The notes beneath the pieces were generated by a model, which was given only the letters and a program-made list of their open reading frames with translations, had not been told where the DNA came from and searched no databases. A stretch of DNA of 64,000 nucleotides from Eubacteriales bacterium (GTDB taxonomy: Bacteria > Bacillota > Clostridia > Lachnospirales > Lachnospiraceae): NCBI GenBank assembly GCA_030537135.1, contig JAUNOP010000003.1, positions 1-64,000 of the forward strand, written 5' to 3'. Below are positions 7,958 to 16,184 of the stretch, piece by piece. Within the stretch, counting starts at the first letter, position 1. Each line of letters begins with the position of its first letter. Both the position numbers and the translations under genes were made by a program.

Positions 7958-9610
7958 ATGGGTAAAAAAATAGGGAACATGCTGTTGTTTCTGGCTGTGG
8001 CCGGCGTATGTACGGTGCTGACGCTGTATATGGGACGAGACGCTACGAGCATGATGCTGTATAACTTTGTATTTTTGGGAGTTATGGCTGTTATCTATCT
8101 GATTGGCCTTGTCGGCGGTATGTGGAAGATGAATAACCTGGGAGCTTCTCTGAACCTGGCCAGCACAAAGCTGGAGGAATACTTTCAGACACAGGGAGCA
8201 AAGTCAGAAAAGCTATCCTCCAGACTGGATTCTCTTTTTGACCATTCTTATCTGGACAAAAAGATGAAGAACTTTCTGGTTGGAATGAGACGAAGCAAGG
8301 AAGGAATTGTAGACCTTGAGGAATATCTGAATGACGAGGAGCTTGACAGCTATGTACATAAGAGAATGCTGGAAATGATTCCCGACATTCTTACAAGCCT
8401 TGGCATTCTGGGAACCTTTGTCGGACTTGTATGGGGGCTTCGGAATTTTGAACCATCGAGCTATGAGTCTATGACCAGCTCTGTATCCATGCTGGTAGAG
8501 GGAATCAAGGTCGCATTTTTGACATCTATTTATGGTGTATCCCTCTCTATTGTCTATACATACGGAATCAAATCCGAATATACTTATATGACAGAGGAAC
8601 TCCAGGAGTTTCTTGCAAAGTTTCATGGTTATGTAATGCCTACGGCAGAGAACAAGTCCAGAAATCTTCTGGTTGCCATTCAAAAGCAGCAGACAGAGGC
8701 TCTGACACAGATGGCAGAGGAGTTTTCCACGCACATGGTTTCAGGTTTTCAGGCTATGATTGCCCCCACCTTTGAGCGGATGAATCAAACGTTGGAGAGC
8801 CTGTCAGAGGCTGTAACGACCAGGCAGCAGGAGGCTTTGAAGGAAATTGTGAATGCTTTTCTTGTGGAAATGCACAATGCCTTTAAGGTGCAGTTCCAGG
8901 ATTTCCAGAGTTCCATGGAGCAGCTTACCAGGGCGCAGGAGGAAAATGCGGCTTATACGCAGAAGCTCTACCAGAACCTGGCGGGCGAGATGAAGGCGGC
9001 AAGCGCCGAGTCCAGCAAAAACATGGACAGAATTCTCAAAAATATGGGAGAAACTCAGAATCAGTATCTGCAGACAGCAGGAGAAATTCTGGAGGAAAAC
9101 AAAAAGATTCAGACGCAGCAGCAGAGGGATTACGAGCATCTTACAGATTATCTCAGGGATGCAGAAAAATCCTCGGCCAAGTTCTGGGTGGCCTGCAACC
9201 AGGCAATGCAGAAGTATGTGGAGGCAGCAGCAGGCGGTACCTCTGAGCTTGGAAGGATTGCAGAGCAGAGCGGACAGATTATCCAGTCCAACCGCACGCT
9301 TATGGAGAGCTTTGAGGTCAAAATGAAGGAATATGCAGATTATCAGAAGCTTAATTATCAGCTTATGCTTCAGATGTGCAGGCTCCTTAGCAGCATGACG
9401 GTTGTAAAGGATGAAAAGAATCTGTACATGGTTGGAGGAGAGGCTGCAGCGGCTGCAGCTCATGGCACGAACAGAGAGGTTCTGGACGGAATCCGAGACC
9501 TGGTTGAGGAGCAGTCCCGTATGCAAAAGGAACTCCTGGATGAGATGAACAAGACTCTTCAGGCGCTTCAAAAGACAGGCTCAAGGGGAAGATTCGGCAT
9601 TTTCAAATAA
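7958..9610 (+). CDS. MotA/TolQ/ExbB-type proton channel protein, ZorA-like
   Basis: 550 residues. Two N-terminal membrane spans (~5-24 and ~31-55), a cytosolic linker, then the MotA/ExbB core with spans at ~140-162 (ILTSLGILGTFVGLVWGL) and ~180-205 (VEGIKVAFLTSIYGVSLSIV). A ~320-residue Gln/Glu-rich coiled-coil tail follows, with a short Ala-rich stretch. A MotA core plus long tail is the ZorA architecture. Start 7958 follows GGAGAGG; a longer start at 7913 lacks a binding site. The next gene encodes the matching OmpA/MotB partner. No ZorC, ZorD or ZorE is nearby, so a role as a complete Zorya system is not supported. A stator-like ion-driven complex is the safe call. Confidence 0.85.
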   Translation: MGKKIGNMLLFLAVAGVCTVLTLYMGRDATSMMLYNFVFLGVMAVIYLIGLVGGMWKMNNLGASLNLASTKLEEYFQTQGAKSEKLSSRLDSLFDHSYLDKKMKNFLVGMRRSKEGIVDLEEYLNDEELDSYVHKRMLEMIPDILTSLGILGTFVGLVWGLRNFEPSSYESMTSSVSMLVEGIKVAFLTSIYGVSLSIVYTYGIKSEYTYMTEELQEFLAKFHGYVMPTAENKSRNLLVAIQKQQTEALTQMAEEFSTHMVSGFQAMIAPTFERMNQTLESLSEAVTTRQQEALKEIVNAFLVEMHNAFKVQFQDFQSSMEQLTRAQEENAAYTQKLYQNLAGEMKAASAESSKNMDRILKNMGETQNQYLQTAGEILEENKKIQTQQQRDYEHLTDYLRDAEKSSAKFWVACNQAMQKYVEAAAGGTSELGRIAEQSGQIIQSNRTLMESFEVKMKEYADYQKLNYQLMLQMCRLLSSMTVVKDEKNLYMVGGEAAAAAAHGTNREVLDGIRDLVEEQSRMQKELLDEMNKTLQALQKTGSRGRFGIFK

Positions 9611-9694
9611 ACGGGAAGAGCCCTTGTTTGGAACCTTTTCGTGAGACGGCGGTGCCTTTGGGGGCATCGCATAAATGAAAGACAGGAGAAAATT

Positions 9695-10663
9695 ATGCGT
9701 AAAAAGAGGAAATCGGATGACGGTGGATTCAATATATGGCGCTCCTATTCTGACATGATGGCAGGCGTTCTTCTTCTCTTTGTGCTTATTATGTGCGTTA
9801 CTCTTTTTCAGGCGCAGAAGAATTATGACGATAGTATCAGAGAGAGGGACCAAAGGCTTGCAATGAAAGAGGAATATACCTCAGAGCTTCAGGTTCAGGA
9901 TGAACAGCTCGAAGAGCAGAGAGCAAGGCTCTCAGAGCTTGAAGCAACGCTGCAGGAGCAGCAGGCGACTCTTGACGAGCAGGCCGCCACATTGGAGGCG
10001 CAGTCAGCAAAGCTGGACGAGCAGGCTGCTACCTTGAAGAATCAGAAAAAAAAGCTTACTGCACAGCAGACAGCGCTTGATGAGAAGACAGATCTTCTGG
10101 CAGCTCAGCAGCAGAAGATTGACAATATCATCGGCGTAAAAGCGGAGGTAATTGAATCCCTGAAAAATGAGTTTAAACAGAATAATGTGAACGTAAATAT
10201 TGATACGCAGAGCGGAGCCATGACACTGGAATCCAATGTCATGTTTGCCGTAAATGAGGCAGAGCTGACAGAAGAGGGAAAGGCTGTGCTGTCCTCTGTG
10301 CTTCCTATATACTGCACAGTTCTGCTGCAGGAGGAGCATCTGACCTATCTGGCGGAAATTATCATAGACGGTTATACAGACACAGACGGAGACTACAACT
10401 ATAACCTGGAGCTTTCCCAGCAGCGTTCCCTGGCAGTTGCACAGTATCTTCTGGAAATTGCGCCGCAGTTTTTGAGTGAGGAGGATACTGCAAAGCTGGA
10501 GGAACACCTCACAGTAAACGGGCATTCTATGTCAAACCCGATTCTGGACGCCCAGGGAAATGTGGATAAGGACGCTTCCAGACGAGTGGAGGTTAAATTC
10601 CGCTTAAAGGATGAGGAAATGATTCAGGAGCTTAACAGCATTCTGACACAGACAAATGAATAA
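9695..10663 (+). CDS. OmpA/MotB-domain protein, ZorB-like, with heptad-repeat stalk
   Basis: 322 residues. A basic N-terminus leads to a MotB-plug-type span (~20-43) with Asp20 in SYSDMMAG, the proton-binding position of MotB and ZorB. Residues ~77-146 are ten 7-residue units with Leu or Ile at position 3 (ATLQEQQ, ATLDEQA, ATLEAQS, AKLDEQA...), a parallel coiled-coil stalk. Residues ~175-320 are an OmpA-like peptidoglycan-binding domain (DGYTDTDGDYNYNLELSQQR; ASRRVEVKF). Start 9695 follows ACAGGAG; a GTG at 9641 in frame lacks a site. It forms a stator pair with the upstream gene, 84 bases away. Confidence 0.85.
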   Translation: MRKKRKSDDGGFNIWRSYSDMMAGVLLLFVLIMCVTLFQAQKNYDDSIRERDQRLAMKEEYTSELQVQDEQLEEQRARLSELEATLQEQQATLDEQAATLEAQSAKLDEQAATLKNQKKKLTAQQTALDEKTDLLAAQQQKIDNIIGVKAEVIESLKNEFKQNNVNVNIDTQSGAMTLESNVMFAVNEAELTEEGKAVLSSVLPIYCTVLLQEEHLTYLAEIIIDGYTDTDGDYNYNLELSQQRSLAVAQYLLEIAPQFLSEEDTAKLEEHLTVNGHSMSNPILDAQGNVDKDASRRVEVKFRLKDEEMIQELNSILTQTNE

Positions 10664-10675
10664 ATAAAAAAACTC

Positions 10676-10704
10676 TTGCAATTAGGAGAGATAGTGATTA
10701 TACT
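10676..10704 (+). promoter_or_regulatory. Promoter of the FMN riboswitch-ribU unit
   Basis: TTGCAA at 10676-10681, a 17-base spacer and TATACT at 10699-10704. The aptamer begins about 18 bases downstream. Confidence 0.65.
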
Positions 10705-10721
10705 AAATAACAGATAAAGGA

Positions 10722-10932
10722 AAATTCTTCAGGGCGGGGTGCAAGTCCCCACCGGCGGTAAAGTCCGCGAGCCAGGAAAATCAGATAATTGGTTTTTGAG
10801 GCTGATTTGGTGACGCTTATGGAGGAACGGCATTTTTTGGAACAGGCAGCTCTTATAGCTGTGGTTCTGAGCCTGCGTGTTCTATGAGCGAATTCCAGAA
10901 CCGACAGTATAGTCTGGATGAGAGAAGAGAAT
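10722..10932 (+). promoter_or_regulatory. FMN riboswitch (RFN element)
   Basis: The conserved blocks are visible in order: TTCAGGGCGGGGTGCAAGTC, CCCCACCGGCGGTAAAG, CCGCGAGCC, and the closing CCGACAGTATAGTCTGGATG with GAAGAGAAT pairing back to ATTCTTC as P1. A variable P-arm occupies ~10790-10890. FMN binding to this class normally causes termination before riboflavin genes. A terminator at 10964 and ribU downstream fit this. Confidence 0.95.
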
Positions 10933-10963
10933 GCGGCAGCATATTTTTCTGTTTGTATTTTAT

Positions 10964-10993
10964 GCCCCTGGAATTTCTTCCAGGGGCTTTTTG
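10964..10993 (+). terminator. Riboswitch expression-platform terminator
   Basis: GCCCCTGG / CCAGGGGC with an AATTTCTT loop, then TTTTTG. About 30 bases past the aptamer, so it is the expected regulated terminator. Confidence 0.88.
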
Positions 10994-11142
10994 TGCGATA
11001 AGGCGAAGAATTTCCCTTTAGAAAAAGCCGTGGGGACGAGGTTCTTCTGTCAGACGGGGAAGAGAAAGCCGCAGACATTCTTATTCCAGGAAAGGACGAG
11101 AGAGCCGACAGGTTCTGAAAGCGGCAGAAAAGAGGGGATTAT

Positions 11143-11778
11143 ATGAGTGAACAGGTATTAAGACAGACAAAGGTGAACGAGCGGAGCAAAATCCGCACAA
11201 TGGCGCAGACTGGTATGCTTGGGGCGCTGGCAGGAGTTTTGATGAACATGGAGTTTCCGCTTCCCTTTTTAGCGCCCTCCTTTTACCAGCTTGACTTCAG
11301 CGAGGTGCCGGTACTGGTGGGAACCTTTGCCATGGGACCGCTGGCAGGAGTTCTGGTTGAGCTGGTGAAGATTTTAGTACATCTTGTGACAAAGGGAACG
11401 ACTACAGCAGGAGTAGGAGATGTGGCAAATTTTATCATGGGGTGTGCGTTTATTGTTCCGGCTGGTATGATTTATAACTTCCGCCATAAGAAATCCAAAG
11501 CACATGCGATTGCAGGCATGGCAGTGGGAACTATAACAATGGCAGTTGTGGCCTGCTTTGTGAATGCCTTTGTGCTTCTTCCTATGTATGGAAAGGCCTT
11601 TGGTATGCCGGTAGAGGCCTTTATTGAGATGGGGACAGCAGTTCACTCCTCAGTGAACAACCTTTTTACATTTGCCGTGCTGATTGTGGGGCCGTTCAAT
11701 ATCTTCAAGGGAATCGTGGTTTCTGCGATTGTGCTGTTGATTTATAAAAGAATCCGTGTGATACTGCGAGGGGAATAA
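11143..11778 (+). CDS. ribU: Riboflavin ECF transporter, substrate-binding subunit RibU
   Basis: 211 residues with about six membrane spans. This is the S-component of an ECF transporter that captures riboflavin in the membrane and docks to a shared EcfA/EcfA'/EcfT module encoded elsewhere. The RibU pattern is seen in MEFPLPFLAPSFYQLDFSEV and FAMGPLAGVLVELVKILVHL. The start ATG is preceded by AGAGGGGATTAT. It is the only gene of the FMN-riboswitch unit, so uptake should fall when FMN is plentiful. No riboflavin synthesis genes are adjacent. Confidence 0.92.
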   Translation: MSEQVLRQTKVNERSKIRTMAQTGMLGALAGVLMNMEFPLPFLAPSFYQLDFSEVPVLVGTFAMGPLAGVLVELVKILVHLVTKGTTTAGVGDVANFIMGCAFIVPAGMIYNFRHKKSKAHAIAGMAVGTITMAVVACFVNAFVLLPMYGKAFGMPVEAFIEMGTAVHSSVNNLFTFAVLIVGPFNIFKGIVVSAIVLLIYKRIRVILRGE

Positions 11779-11856
11779 TACGTCGGCTGCCCATCGCCTA
11801 AGGACAATGGATTTTTGCCCGTGAAAAACGAAAGGGCTTTATTTAGAAAGAATGAC

Positions 11857-11882
11857 AGGGAGAGGCTTAGGCCTCTCCCTGT
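11857..11882 (+). terminator. Inverted repeat after ribU
   Basis: CAGGGAGAGGC / GCCTCTCCCTG, an 11-bp perfect stem with a 4-base loop. Only a weak T-run follows. Probable terminator of ribU. Confidence 0.6.
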
Positions 11883-11920
11883 TGGCGTTATAAAGTTTGC
11901 AACGAAAACCTACATGCTTG

Positions 11921-12002
11921 CACTCCTTCTGAGACAAGCAAGTCCTCCACTCATCGCATATTTCTCTGCGAAATTGAAGCGGGAGACTTGCTTGATACGT
12001 TA
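11921..12002 (-). repeat. Mosaic repeat, hairpin-1 module (minus orientation)
   Basis: On the minus strand: TTAACGTATCAAGCAAGTC, core GCTTCAATTTCGCAGAGAAA, closing GGAGGACTTGCTTG, then CTCAGAAGGAGT, where similarity to the 912 copy ends. The arms CAAGCAAGTC / GACTTGCTTG pair perfectly. It lies in the 537-bp ribU-glgB gap. The rest of that gap holds a hairpin, a possible small ORF and the glgB promoter. Confidence 0.75.
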
Positions 12003-12116
12003 AAAAAAGTTTTGTAAAGTTTCGAAAGACAAAGAGATAGGTAAAATGCAGACTTTCTGATGAACAAGAGGCTCGTTTACAAAGTGAGAATAAAGGGATA
12101 AAGGAGAACCTTTAAA

Positions 12117-12188
12117 ATGCCAAAAATCCTTGAAAATTGCCAAATTTCAGATTTTCTGTCAAGGAAGGATATACTGATTGGAAATTAA
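12117..12188 (+). CDS. Possible 23-residue small protein (low confidence)
   Basis: An ATG 10 bases after AAGGAG opens a 24-codon frame ending in TAA (starts MPKILENCQISDF). It ends 24 bases before the glgB -35 box. I recognise no family, and a leader peptide, a true small protein or chance are all possible. The good ribosome binding site is the only support. Confidence 0.2.
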   Translation: MPKILENCQISDFLSRKDILIGN

Positions 12189-12211
12189 AGGAAAGGCAGG
12201 ACAAAAAAGGA

Positions 12212-12240
12212 TTGACATTGCCATAAAAAAATAGTATACA
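12212..12240 (+). promoter_or_regulatory. Promoter of glgB
   Basis: TTGACA (12212-12217), 17-base spacer, TATACA (12235-12240). A near-consensus sigma-A promoter, 75 bases before the glgB start. Confidence 0.75.
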
Positions 12241-12314
12241 TAAAGTATAGAAAATAAGCGAAACTTTTGAAACGTGTATACAAAACAAACCAGGGTTAGG
12301 GAAGGAGAAAACGT

Positions 12315-14243
12315 ATGGCTGTCAAGTCTAAAAACAAGGCACAGGAGACATCTTTGTTTGAAATCACCGAGTATGACCAGTATTTATTTGGAATGGGAAC
12401 ACACTATGCAATTTATAAAAAGCTGGGCGCCCATCTGACAGAGAGGGATGGCAAAGAAGGAGTTTATTTTGCAGTGTGGGCGCCTCATGCAAGGCAGGTG
12501 AGCGTTGTGGGAGATTTTAATGGATGGGATGTGAATGCAAATGTCATGGAACGTCTGGAGCCTCTCGGAATCCACGCGTTGTTTGTTCCGGGAGTTTTGG
12601 AGCATAGCTGCTATAAATACTGTGTAACCTGCAATGACGGAAGAATGGTCATGAAAGCAGACCCCTATTCTATACATAATGAAATGCGTCCTGCGACTGC
12701 CTCTGTGGTAGAACGTCTGGAAGGATACCAATGGAAGGATAAAACTTGGATGGAGGAGCGCAGAAAAGGAAGCATTTACGAGAAGCCTATGTTTATTTAT
12801 GAGGTTCATCCGGGCTCCTGGATGAAGCACCCGTCCAGTGAGGCTAACCCTCAGGGCTTTTATAATTACAAACAGATTGCCCACAGTCTGGCAGATTATG
12901 TTCTGGAGATGGGGTATACGCATGTGGAGCTGATGGGAATTGCAGAGCATCCGTTTGACGGCTCTTGGGGCTATCAGGTGACAGGATATTTTGCGCCCAC
13001 TGCCCGTCATGGAAATGTGCATGATTTCATGTATCTGGTGGACTATCTGCATCAGAAGGGAATCGGCGTGCTTCTTGACTGGGTTCCAGCGCATTTCCCA
13101 AAGGATGAATACGGCCTCTCTCTGTTTGACGGAACCTGTCTGTATGAATATGCAGACCCCAGAAAGGGCGAGCATCCAGATTGGGGTACAAAGGTGTTCG
13201 ACTATTCCAAAAATGAAGTCAAAAATTTCCTTATATCCAATGCTATTTACTGGTTGGATGAATACCATATTGACGGACTTCGCGTAGATGCAGTGGCTTC
13301 GATGCTGTATCTGGATTATGGAAGAAGTGAGTGGGTTCCGAATCAGTATGGAGGAAAGGAAAATCTGGAGGCAGTGGAATTTCTGAAGCATCTGAATTCT
13401 TTGATTGAACACAGAGGAGACGGTGCGCTTGTGATTGCAGAAGAATCTACTGCATGGCCGCGGGTAACAGACACACCGGAAAATGATGGCCTGGGCTTTA
13501 GCCTGAAATGGAATATGGGATGGATGAATGATTTTCTGTCCTACATGAAAATGGATCCGATTTACAGACAATACCATCATAATCAGATGAATTTTGGCAT
13601 GATGTATGCTTATTCTGAGAAATTTGTCCTGGTTCTCTCCCATGATGAGGTTGTTCATGGAAAGTGCTCTCTTGTAGAGAAAATGCCTGGATATCCGCAT
13701 GATAAGCTTGAAAATTTAAAGACTGCCTATGGCTTTATGTTGGGACATCCGGGTAAGAAGCTGCTGTTTATGGGACAGGATTTTGCTCAGAACAGAGAGT
13801 GGAGCGAGAGCCGGGAACTGGATTGGAGCCTTCTTGCGGATCCGGGACACAAGAACATGCAGGATTATATGAAGGCTCTTCTGGGACTCTACCGCAGTCA
13901 TCCATGCCTCTATGACCAGGATATGGATGAGGCAGGCTTTGAGTGGATAGGAGTGGATGATAATCAGAGGAGTATTTTCAGCTTTATCAGACACAGCAAA
14001 AACAAGAAGGATAATCTTTTGTTTATCTGCAATTTCACGCCGGTTGAAAGGGATGACTACAGGGTCGGCGTAATAAAGAGAAAGCAGCACACCCTGCTTT
14101 TGGATTCTTCATGGAAGAGCTATGGAGACGAGTGTGAGGAAAAAGGAAAGAAGTATAAGCCTGAGAAGACGGCTGCTGATGGAAAGGATTACTCGATTGC
14201 ATATCCACTCAAGGGCTATGGAATGGTTGTGTTTGCATTTTAA
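12315..14243 (+). CDS. glgB: 1,4-alpha-glucan branching enzyme
   Basis: 642 residues, usual GlgB length. It forms alpha-1,6 branches in glycogen by transferring glucan segments. An N-terminal CBM48-like domain (~35-120, VYFAVWAPHARQVSVVGDFNGW) precedes the GH13 barrel. The nucleophile is Asp325 in DGLRVDAV, the acid/base Glu is in VIAEEST, and the third carboxylate is in LSHDEVVHG. The start follows GGAAGGAG. No glgC, glgD, glgA or glgP adjoins it, so glycogen genes are dispersed. Its stop codon overlaps a mosaic repeat. Confidence 0.96.
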   Translation: MAVKSKNKAQETSLFEITEYDQYLFGMGTHYAIYKKLGAHLTERDGKEGVYFAVWAPHARQVSVVGDFNGWDVNANVMERLEPLGIHALFVPGVLEHSCYKYCVTCNDGRMVMKADPYSIHNEMRPATASVVERLEGYQWKDKTWMEERRKGSIYEKPMFIYEVHPGSWMKHPSSEANPQGFYNYKQIAHSLADYVLEMGYTHVELMGIAEHPFDGSWGYQVTGYFAPTARHGNVHDFMYLVDYLHQKGIGVLLDWVPAHFPKDEYGLSLFDGTCLYEYADPRKGEHPDWGTKVFDYSKNEVKNFLISNAIYWLDEYHIDGLRVDAVASMLYLDYGRSEWVPNQYGGKENLEAVEFLKHLNSLIEHRGDGALVIAEESTAWPRVTDTPENDGLGFSLKWNMGWMNDFLSYMKMDPIYRQYHHNQMNFGMMYAYSEKFVLVLSHDEVVHGKCSLVEKMPGYPHDKLENLKTAYGFMLGHPGKKLLFMGQDFAQNREWSESRELDWSLLADPGHKNMQDYMKALLGLYRSHPCLYDQDMDEAGFEWIGVDDNQRSIFSFIRHSKNKKDNLLFICNFTPVERDDYRVGVIKRKQHTLLLDSSWKSYGDECEEKGKKYKPEKTAADGKDYSIAYPLKGYGMVVFAF

Positions 14244-14280
14244 CCAAATAGCGAAGCGAATTGCGAATATCCGCTTGACT
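14240..14280 (+). repeat. Mosaic repeat, deleted copy
   Basis: TTAACC over the glgB stop codon, then directly AGCGAAGCG and TTGCGAATATCCGCTTGACT. The hairpin-1 body and part of module 2 are missing, so it looks like an internally deleted composite. Confidence 0.65.
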
Positions 14281-14443
14281 TGTGAACTTCTCATTTGTCT
14301 GATTTACAATTTCATCTTGAAACTCCTTCTGCAAAAAGGTATAGTGAAATATAAGGAGAGGAACTTGAAATGCTTCCCTTCTCTTGACAAATATTCTGAT
14401 GCTAGGAGAAAGGATAAACTATATTTTACTTAAGGAGACTGAA

Positions 14444-15058
14444 ATGGGACAAATTCATGAAGTGAAGAAGCTGACAGACAATCGTTTTGTAAACCTGTAT
14501 AATGTGAAGGCAACAAGCGTACATAATACGCCGGTAAATTATTTTGTGGCTTCCAGGGCAAGAAATACAGAGGATTTAAAGCTAGTTACAAAAGAGAATC
14601 ATCCGGACGGGGTGATTATCTACAGTGTGTATGGACCGGAGAGGGACAAGGTAGTTCTGGTGCGCCAGTATCGCTATACACTGGGAGATTATATCTATGA
14701 GTTCCCTGCAGGGCTTGTGGAGCCTGGGGAGGAGTTCCACAGTGCGGCAGTTCGTGAGCTGAAGGAGGAGACAGGGCTTACTCTGGAGCCTGTCACTGTG
14801 GCAGAGGGGTTTGAGAAGCCGTATTTTACGACCGTAGGAATGACAGATGAATCCTGTGCGACTGTATATGGCTATGCTTCAGGAGAGGTGAGCAATCGAG
14901 GACAGGAGGCCAGTGAGGAAATTGAAATCGTGATTGCTGACAGAGACGAGGTTCGCCGCATCCTGAAGGAAGAGAAGGTTGCAATCATGTGCGCTTATAT
15001 GCTGATGCATTTTCTGAAGGATAAGGAGCCGTTTGAATTTTTGAAGGGTTCACTTTGA
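14444..15058 (+). CDS. Nudix hydrolase, ADP-ribose pyrophosphatase-like
   Basis: 204 residues. The complete Nudix box at residues 90-112, G-x5-E-x7-REL-x-EE-x-G-L, binds the metals that hydrolyse a nucleoside diphosphate linked to another moiety. The segment before it (VVLVRQYRYTLGDYIYEFPAG) is typical of ADP-ribose pyrophosphatases. Substrate is inferred only. Start 14444 follows TTAAGGAG; a frame open from 14384 has no binding site. Monocistronic. Confidence 0.88.
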   Translation: MGQIHEVKKLTDNRFVNLYNVKATSVHNTPVNYFVASRARNTEDLKLVTKENHPDGVIIYSVYGPERDKVVLVRQYRYTLGDYIYEFPAGLVEPGEEFHSAAVRELKEETGLTLEPVTVAEGFEKPYFTTVGMTDESCATVYGYASGEVSNRGQEASEEIEIVIADRDEVRRILKEEKVAIMCAYMLMHFLKDKEPFEFLKGSL

Positions 15059-15150
15059 GATACGAAAACACCTCGCAGAATAGTTGTCTGCGAATCGTAA
15101 TTTTTATTTACATCATTACGGTAAAACAATAAAGTTCTGCTGGACAAAAG

Positions 15151-15188
15151 ACACATCTTCTAGTAATATAAGGAAGGTGTGTTTTTTT
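15151..15188 (+). terminator. Intrinsic terminator after the Nudix gene
   Basis: ACACATCTTC / GAAGGTGTGT stem followed by TTTTTTT. Confidence 0.82.
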
Positions 15189-15215
15189 GGTTGAAAAAAA
15201 CATGAGGATAAGACT

Positions 15216-15272
15216 TGAGCAAGCAGCGAAGCGGACATCGTGCCTATGGGTATTGCGAATATCCGCTTGACT
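15216..15272 (+). repeat. Mosaic repeat, second module alone
   Basis: GAGCAAGCAGCGAAGCGGAC, ATCGTGCCTATGGGTATTGC, GAATATCCGCTTGACT. AGCGGACAT and ATATCCGCT pair with one G-U. Occurs without hairpin 1, so the modules are separable. Ends 36 bases before porG. Confidence 0.75.
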
Positions 15273-15307
15273 GGAAAGCAAAACAACAGACAAGAAAGGA
15301 CAAGACA

Positions 15308-15880
15308 ATGCATAACCTTACAGAAATCAGATGGCATGGCCGCGGCGGTCAGGGCGCCAAGACAGCTGCCCTTCTTCTGGCTGATGTGGCGTTTCAGACA
15401 GGAAAATATGTGCAGGGCTTCCCGGAATATGGCCCTGAGCGTATGGGCGCTCCCATCACAGCATATAACCGTATCAGCGACACCAAAATCCGGGTGCATT
15501 CTAATATTTATGACCCGCAATATGTGGTTGTGGTGGATGAATCCCTCCTGGAAACCGTAGATGTGACCAGAGGACTTAAAAAGGATGGAGCAATCCTCGT
15601 AAATACCCAGCGTACAAAGGAAGAGATTCTTTTGCATCTGAAGGGCTATGAGGGCCAGGTATTCATTATTGACGCAAAGAAGGTTTCCATGGAAGCGATG
15701 GGAAAATATTTCCCGAACACTCCCATGCTGGCAGCAATTGTGAAGGTGGCGGGCATTATGGAGGAGGAGACCTTTCTCAGGGAAATGGAAGCATCCTTTC
15801 ACCACAAATTCGCCGGAAAGCCGGAGGTAATCGCCGGAAACATGAAAGCATTGAAGATGGCATTTCAGGAGGTGCGCTAA
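15308..15880 (+). CDS. porG: 2-oxoacid:ferredoxin oxidoreductase, gamma subunit
   Basis: 190 residues. Gamma-subunit family signature near the start, HGRGGQGAKTAALLLADVAF, and FPEYGPERMGAPITAYNRIS. Forms, with the next three genes, an enzyme that oxidatively decarboxylates pyruvate (or a branched 2-oxoacid) to acyl-CoA and reduced ferredoxin. The start follows AAAGGACAAG at 15308; upstream in-frame codons lie within the repeat. Its stop overlaps the porD start (TAATG). Confidence 0.9.
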   Translation: MHNLTEIRWHGRGGQGAKTAALLLADVAFQTGKYVQGFPEYGPERMGAPITAYNRISDTKIRVHSNIYDPQYVVVVDESLLETVDVTRGLKKDGAILVNTQRTKEEILLHLKGYEGQVFIIDAKKVSMEAMGKYFPNTPMLAAIVKVAGIMEEETFLREMEASFHHKFAGKPEVIAGNMKALKMAFQEVR

Positions 15881-16182
15881 TGGAAGCAGATATCAGCAGA
15901 TTAGGGTTAAGAGCAAAATGGAGCGACCTGACAGAGGGCATGAAAATTGCCGGAGCAGGTACATCCAGAGGTTTTCATACAGGCGAGTGGAGCAGTGTAA
16001 AGCCGGAATTTATTGAAGAAAAATGTAAGCAGTGCCTCTTATGTACGCCGGTTTGTCCGGACAGCTGCATTCCTGTAAAGGACAAGAAGAGAGGCGCATT
16101 TGATTATGAACACTGTAAGGGATGCGGCATCTGTGTGAAGGCCTGTCCGTTCGGTGCGATTACAATGGAAGGGGTGAACTAA
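15880..16182 (+). CDS. porD: 2-oxoacid:ferredoxin oxidoreductase, delta (ferredoxin) subunit
   Basis: 100 residues. Two 4Fe-4S motifs: CKQCLLCTPVCP and CKGCGICVKACP. They pass electrons from the catalytic core to external ferredoxin. Overlaps porG by one base and is followed after 2 bases by porA. The N-terminal ~50 residues, which contact the core in this family, are present. Confidence 0.93.
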   Translation: MEADISRLGLRAKWSDLTEGMKIAGAGTSRGFHTGEWSSVKPEFIEEKCKQCLLCTPVCPDSCIPVKDKKRGAFDYEHCKGCGICVKACPFGAITMEGVN

Positions 16183-16184
16183 GG

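Noticed and set aside
10931..11146. 71-codon frame in the ribU leader
   Set aside because: Covers the riboswitch terminator and has no supporting start or family.
11815..12003. 62-codon frame after ribU
   Set aside because: No ribosome binding site; runs through a hairpin and into the mosaic repeat.
12384..13700. 438-codon minus-strand frame opposite glgB
   Set aside because: Shadow of the glgB codon pattern, with no family resemblance.
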